Positions 59,637 to 64,000 of a stretch of DNA of 64,000 nt are shown piece after piece (position 1 is the stretch's first letter; every line of letters starts with the position of its first letter). Source of the DNA: Vigna angularis (Eukaryota; Streptophyta; Magnoliopsida; Fabales; Fabaceae); NCBI RefSeq assembly GCF_016808095.1, contig NC_068978.1:29089306-29153305 (forward strand), in the 5' to 3' direction. The translations under genes and the position numbers were made by a program. The notes under the pieces are model-generated. The model did not search any database, was not told where the DNA came from, and was given only the letters and a program-made list of their open reading frames with translations.

Positions 59637-62600
59637 ATGGAAGACTCGGATTCAGTTGCTACGCTGATAGATTCTACAACTTCCAAGATACAACAGCTGC
59701 AAAAGGCGTTTGCTGAACTTGAAAGTTACCGTGCTGTTACTCTGAACCTGAAATGGAAAGACCTAGAGGAACATTTTCATGGTCTTGAGAAATCCTTGAA
59801 GAGGCGATTTGATGAATTGGAAGACCAGGAAAAACAGTTTGAGAACAAAACGAGGAAGGCTCGGGAAATACTGGAACAGCGGCAAGCAGCTGTTTATGCC
59901 AAGGAGCAAGCCACGTTGCAGGGGCTTCAGGAGAAACGGGACGCTGCTGTATTTGATATTATGAATGCTCGAGAAAAGCACAGGAAGGTTTCGTCAAGTG
60001 AATTTCCTATTGTCTCAAATAAGGGTAATGGGGCATTGTGTGTGGAGGTGAAACCAGTAGATGTCGTGTCCTTTGCGGCTAAAGGTAAAGTGGGAGAGGT
60101 GGAACTTTCTCCTGAAATTGAAAATGTGGAGTTGTCTTATCCAGACTTGGTAAAACTATGTAAAGAGATGGATGCTGCGGGACTTCACAAATTCATATCT
60201 GATAATCGTAAGAACCTTGCTGCTGTAAGGGAGGAAATACCACATGCATTAAGAGCTGCTCCTAACGCTGCCTGTTTAGTTTTAGATTCTCTGGAAGGAT
60301 TTTACTGTACAGAAGTGTCAAATCAGGATGTAAAGAAGGATGCTAACTTATTGGGTCTTCGACGAACATGTATCATGCTGATGGAATGTCTGTGTGATTT
60401 CCTGAGAAACTCATATTGTGTTTCTAATGTAATTTCAGAAGATATCAAAGACAGGGCAAAGACAGTTGCTGAGGAATGGAAACCCAGATTGGATACTCTT
60501 GACATGGATGCTAGCAATGGGAATTCCTTGGAAGCTCATGCATTTTTGCAACTTCTAGCAAGTTTTGGTATTGCATCTGGTTTTAATGAGGAAGAGTTAT
60601 CCAGGCTAATTCCAATGGTATCTCGACGTCGCCAAACTGCTGATTTGTGCCGTTACCTTGGGTTGTCAGAGAAGATGCCTGGTGTGTATTTGTTCTTTAC
60701 TTCATTTATTGTCTCTGACAAAGATCAAAACCTCAAATAAAGAATCTTAGGTTTTGAACAAGAATCTTATACAGCTAAAGGAAAATGCATTTAAGTTGGC
60801 TTTTATTTTTTTATTCTATATACTGTGTCTTCATATAATCATCTCATCTACACGTATATTTTTCTTTTAATATATATATTTGGATTTATGTTTTGAGAAA
60901 AGTATTTCCTTATGTTTCTCTTTGGTGATTATAAACGTGGCATCTTGCTTAAGTACTCTGTACCTTGCAGAATCGTTCATTAGTAATAGGATTTTTCCAG
61001 GGCCATTAATTGTATTTGACTGCTTTTCGTGAATGAGCATGCTGGATGCTTCTTGCTAAATTATTGATAGGAAAAAACGAAAAAGGAAACATGAATTTTA
61101 ATAAGTAATGGCTCGTTTGCTTTCATGAAAGTGAAGGCTAATCAAATCAGTTTCATTTGTATGTTAGGATGTTCAAAGAAAATTAATGAATATGAATATT
61201 AATGTTATATAAATTATCTTGTAAGAATTAAGAAAATCTCTAAAACTTATACATTGCAAAGTAAACAGTGAGGGACATAACAAGTGCAAACCTTCAACTT
61301 AGTTTCATAGCATAATCCCCAAAATGGATTTTGACATGCATACACCAATGACTTTATCATCTAATTGATCCCGAGAGTGAAGTAACTGAGTTATTGCATC
61401 CGTTTATTTTTATTTCTAATGATTGATTTGGCTTTTTCATGTGCAGGTGTCATTGAAGTTTTGGTGAATAGTGGGCGGCAAATTGATGCTGTTAACTTGG
61501 CTTTTGCATTTGATCTTACAGAACAATTTTCACCCATTCCTTTACTGAAGTCTTACTTGAAGGATGCTAGGAAAACTTCTTCTCCCGTCAAAAATGTTAA
61601 CTCATCTCCGACAGCACAGGTAAGTTGTTTAGAATCTGTTTTATCGAGTAATTATCCATCTGTTTCTTGTAATAATTTGAACTAGTGCTCTGAAATGTAT
61701 GAGTTCTCCAGACTTTATGCCCTGTCTATTGAAGTTGTCTATAATTTTTTGTCAACGTGAAATTTTGAGCTTGGTTATTACATAGGAATGGTTGTGTTGG
61801 AAATGGTTTTAGATTTTCAGAAAAAAAAAAAGGTCATCTGGTAGAGGTGCAATCTTATGAATTCTTTCCCAATCTTACTACGCCTCCATATTTATTTACC
61901 TATTTGATTTGATTAGGAATTTGGATTAGGTTACTCATTTAATTGAGGTGCAGTTTTGAATATCTTACCAGATTACTTTCATGCATAAATGAATACAAAA
62001 TGTTACAAAATAAGTTCTGGCAAATAAGGTAGAAAGTGGGCAGCCCAGTGCTGAAGTTCTCACATAGTGGGTCCTGGGTACACAGACCAAAGCCAGCAAG
62101 CCGAGAATTTGAACTCATGACCTCTAAGTCACGGAGCAGTAATGTCATTGCTGCACTGCACGGAGGCTCACCCTCACAAATAAGCTCAGAATATAGAGAT
62201 ATAAATTAAGTTGAAGTTCAAATTTCAAATTTGGCAATAGGATTTTGTTAGTCTATCAGATTATGGTTGCCTGCCTTGTTTGTTATGACTTAATTGGCCT
62301 TCAATTGGTTTTCTACTCTTAGTTTTTCTAGAGCCTTTTCAGCCCCAATAATTGACATACCTCCATGTTCATTTGTCAAACCAGTTTCAGCCCAATGCTT
62401 TACATATCCCCATGTTTTTGAAACTAATATTTTTTTTTGGACTGCATCTTCCAATATAAAAAAGCATTTCTTGTTGCCCTAGGTTTTCAGTGTCAAATTT
62501 TGATTCCAACACTTCTGCTCTCCATTTCTCTAAGACCTTTGCCTGCATAGCAACTTCCCAGCTGATGAACCTTCACAGATAGTGTGTAATCTGTCTGCTT

Positions 62601-63779
62601 TGGGGAGTACCTTTGTTTCTTTAAGGACTTGTATATCTCTCAAACCAAACCCTAGTTGACTGTTTTGAAATGAGAATGATACAAGAATTTTTCAGTATGC
62701 ATAATTTGGAGCTATACCTTTATAAAAACCGTATGGAGGCCCCATGTAGATCAATTCAAGGACTATTTAGGAATGCATAGTTGATATGTAACTGGTGCAG
62801 TTATCTAGATTTGCAACAATCGAGAGTAGCGCTGTCACTACTAAAATTTTCTACAGGTGTGAATGTCTGTGTGAGGCTTGATGACTCTTGAGATAAGACT
62901 GAGAGGGTTGGGGTAGAATGGAAAATGAACGAAGGGTTTGCTTGTAATTGGCTCTGTGATAGTTCTATTAATTTGTCTGAGTGTTAGCTTCTGTCATAAG
63001 CCAAACCAGCAAAAAGAAACACAATCTTGTTGTGTAAATTTGTCTATAATAGAAATAACGAGATTTTACATTGCTTTAGTTGAAACAACGACGACAGAAA
63101 TGCTCTGATTTCAAAAACTTAGAGGGATGAGAAGTTAGTCAAGTCCCTCCAAAAATTGATGGAAGAGACGTTCACTCACTGTCTTGGTTTGTGTGAGGGT
63201 TGTACCAATGCATTTCAAAAACATATTTTGGTGTCTCCATTAGGTCCTTATTTGTATGCTTGAAGATATCTGATCTTGATGTTTGATTTTAAACCTGTTT
63301 GTGTGTGAATATATATTTGTCCCTTCTGTGATATTCCTAATTAGATGCTACTGTCTCAGATTGATGTTAACGAGCGAGAGCTGATTGCACTTAAGGCTGT
63401 AATTAAGTGCATTGAAGATCATAAACTGTATGAGCAGTATCCTCTGGAACCTCTCCAGAAACGAGTGATCCAACTGGAGAAGGCGAAGGCTGACAAGAAA
63501 AGGGTAACTGAAGCAACAAAGCCTCAACCGAAGAGACCCCGTGCTAACAGTGCTGGATATGGTCCACGTGTCACTAACTTTCCATCTGACAAAACTTCAT
63601 ATGCTAGAGTTGCTGACAGGTATCCTCCTCAATATGTGTATGACCGATCTTACATGTACCCTGGACCAACTGACAATCACTGCCCCCCTCTCATGGCTTC
63701 TGCAACTTATAACATCTCTCCTAATCCTGCCAACTACTTTGGGAATGCTTATCAGTACCAAGCCACATATCTCCACTAG
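59637..63779 (+). CDS. FRL3: FRIGIDA-like protein 3
   Basis: Three coding exons: 59637-60681, 61447-61619, 63345-63779, all GT-AG, encoding 550 residues (Arabidopsis FRL3 is about 558). The N-terminus (DSVATLIDSTTSKIQQLQKA, FAELESYRAVTLNLKWKDLE) matches FRL3 more closely than FRL1, FRL2 or FRL4. Residues ~15-120 are a coiled coil. The Frigida domain (PF07899) spans ~160-450, with YPDLVKLCKEMDAAGLHKFI, IPHALRAAPNAACLVLDSLE, GFYC and, in exon 2, VIEVLVNSGRQIDAVNLAFA. Exon 3 begins MLLSQIDVNERELIALKAVI and continues EKAKADKKR and PKRPR (likely nuclear signal), then a Tyr/Pro-rich tail. FRIGIDA relatives act as nuclear scaffolds in FLC and flowering control. The FRL3 role is less defined. The exon 1 frame reads past 60681 into the intron, so retention would give a 367-residue form. 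Confidence 0.94.
62035..62180 (-). mobile_element. tRNA-derived SINE in FRL3 intron 2
   Basis: On the minus strand TGAGGGTGAGCCTCCGTGCA is followed about 50 bases later by GAGGTCATGAGTTCAAATTC, a B-box-like element of tRNA-derived SINEs, then a unique body (GGGTACACAGACC on the plus strand) and a T-rich end. Opposite in strand to FRL3. Target duplications were not resolved. Confidence 0.6.
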
Positions 63780-64000
63780 TTAGCATGCGCCAGACACGGT
63801 GAGCAGATGACCAAGACCCACTTTGTTTAATATTTAGTCTTAAGTCTTAACCCTTAAGCTGTTGTATGTTGTACTTTATCTATGTAGTTTTAAGAATCGC
63901 TGAAACTGATCAAATCTCATCTTCAAATTTTAACTTCTGTACTAGAACATATTCTGATCCTCTAATGTATGCACTCTGTTACCTTTCTACTATATTTTCT

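Noticed and set aside
1..64000. CRISPR arrays, bacterial operons, rRNA genes or organellar inserts
   Set aside because: Repeats here lack CRISPR spacing and unique equal spacers, and no rRNA, tRNA cluster, plastid or mitochondrial gene was recognised.

Overview
This is AT-rich plant nuclear DNA. The genes have GT-AG introns, TATA boxes and plant-only families. The repeats (short TRIM elements, copia LTRs with an initiator-Met primer site, a gypsy-type LTR with an Asp-tRNA primer site) and the gene set suggest a legume, probably a Phaseoleae bean or cowpea relative. The organism is inferred, not proven.

Layout. 0-5 kb: a cytokinin-response-factor type AP2/ERF transcription factor (2016-2792) in AT-rich DNA. 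5-9 kb: a decayed ~27-bp minisatellite, a long (TA)n tract and a complete TRIM element. 9.27-10.33 kb: a two-exon small secreted peptide gene, minus strand. 11.8-20.4 kb: a repeat-rich block with a decayed copia element, a 400-bp direct duplication, a terminal-inverted-repeat element, a 680-bp hairpin-like inverted repeat, and two gene relics (an unknown membrane-anchored protein and a GH28 polygalacturonase tail). 22.5-24.3 kb: a four-exon SURNod19 gene. 24.7-26.6 kb: a copia deletion derivative with a TRIM inserted in one LTR. 27.4-30.2 kb: LTR-type repeats, including a solo LTR with perfect target duplications. 31.45-32.25 kb: a second copy of the small peptide gene, plus strand. 35.0-37.6 kb: a copia RT/RNase H remnant beside a 1.65-kb LTR that holds a striking ~25-bp-periodic array of the near-palindrome GGACGAGCGTCC; the LTR truncates an unknown gene (37.57-37.90 kb). 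39.7-47.1 kb: a BIR1-type LRR receptor-like (pseudo)kinase, a PPR relic, and a tandem paralogue reduced to a secreted LRR ectodomain. 47.2-58.7 kb: gene-poor DNA and a decayed LTR-type repeat. 58.7-64 kb: a FRIGIDA-like 3 gene.

The most novel item is the pair of small secreted peptide genes. They share promoter spacing, signal peptide, intron position and phase, and an exactly 27-residue second-exon tail with a dibasic RRLL site and a terminal PCCxNY motif. I do not recognise this as a named plant peptide family. BIR1 next to FRL3 matches the adjacent Arabidopsis loci At5g48380 and At5g48385 as I recall them, so this end of the window appears to be an old conserved gene pair expanded by insertions and a local duplication.
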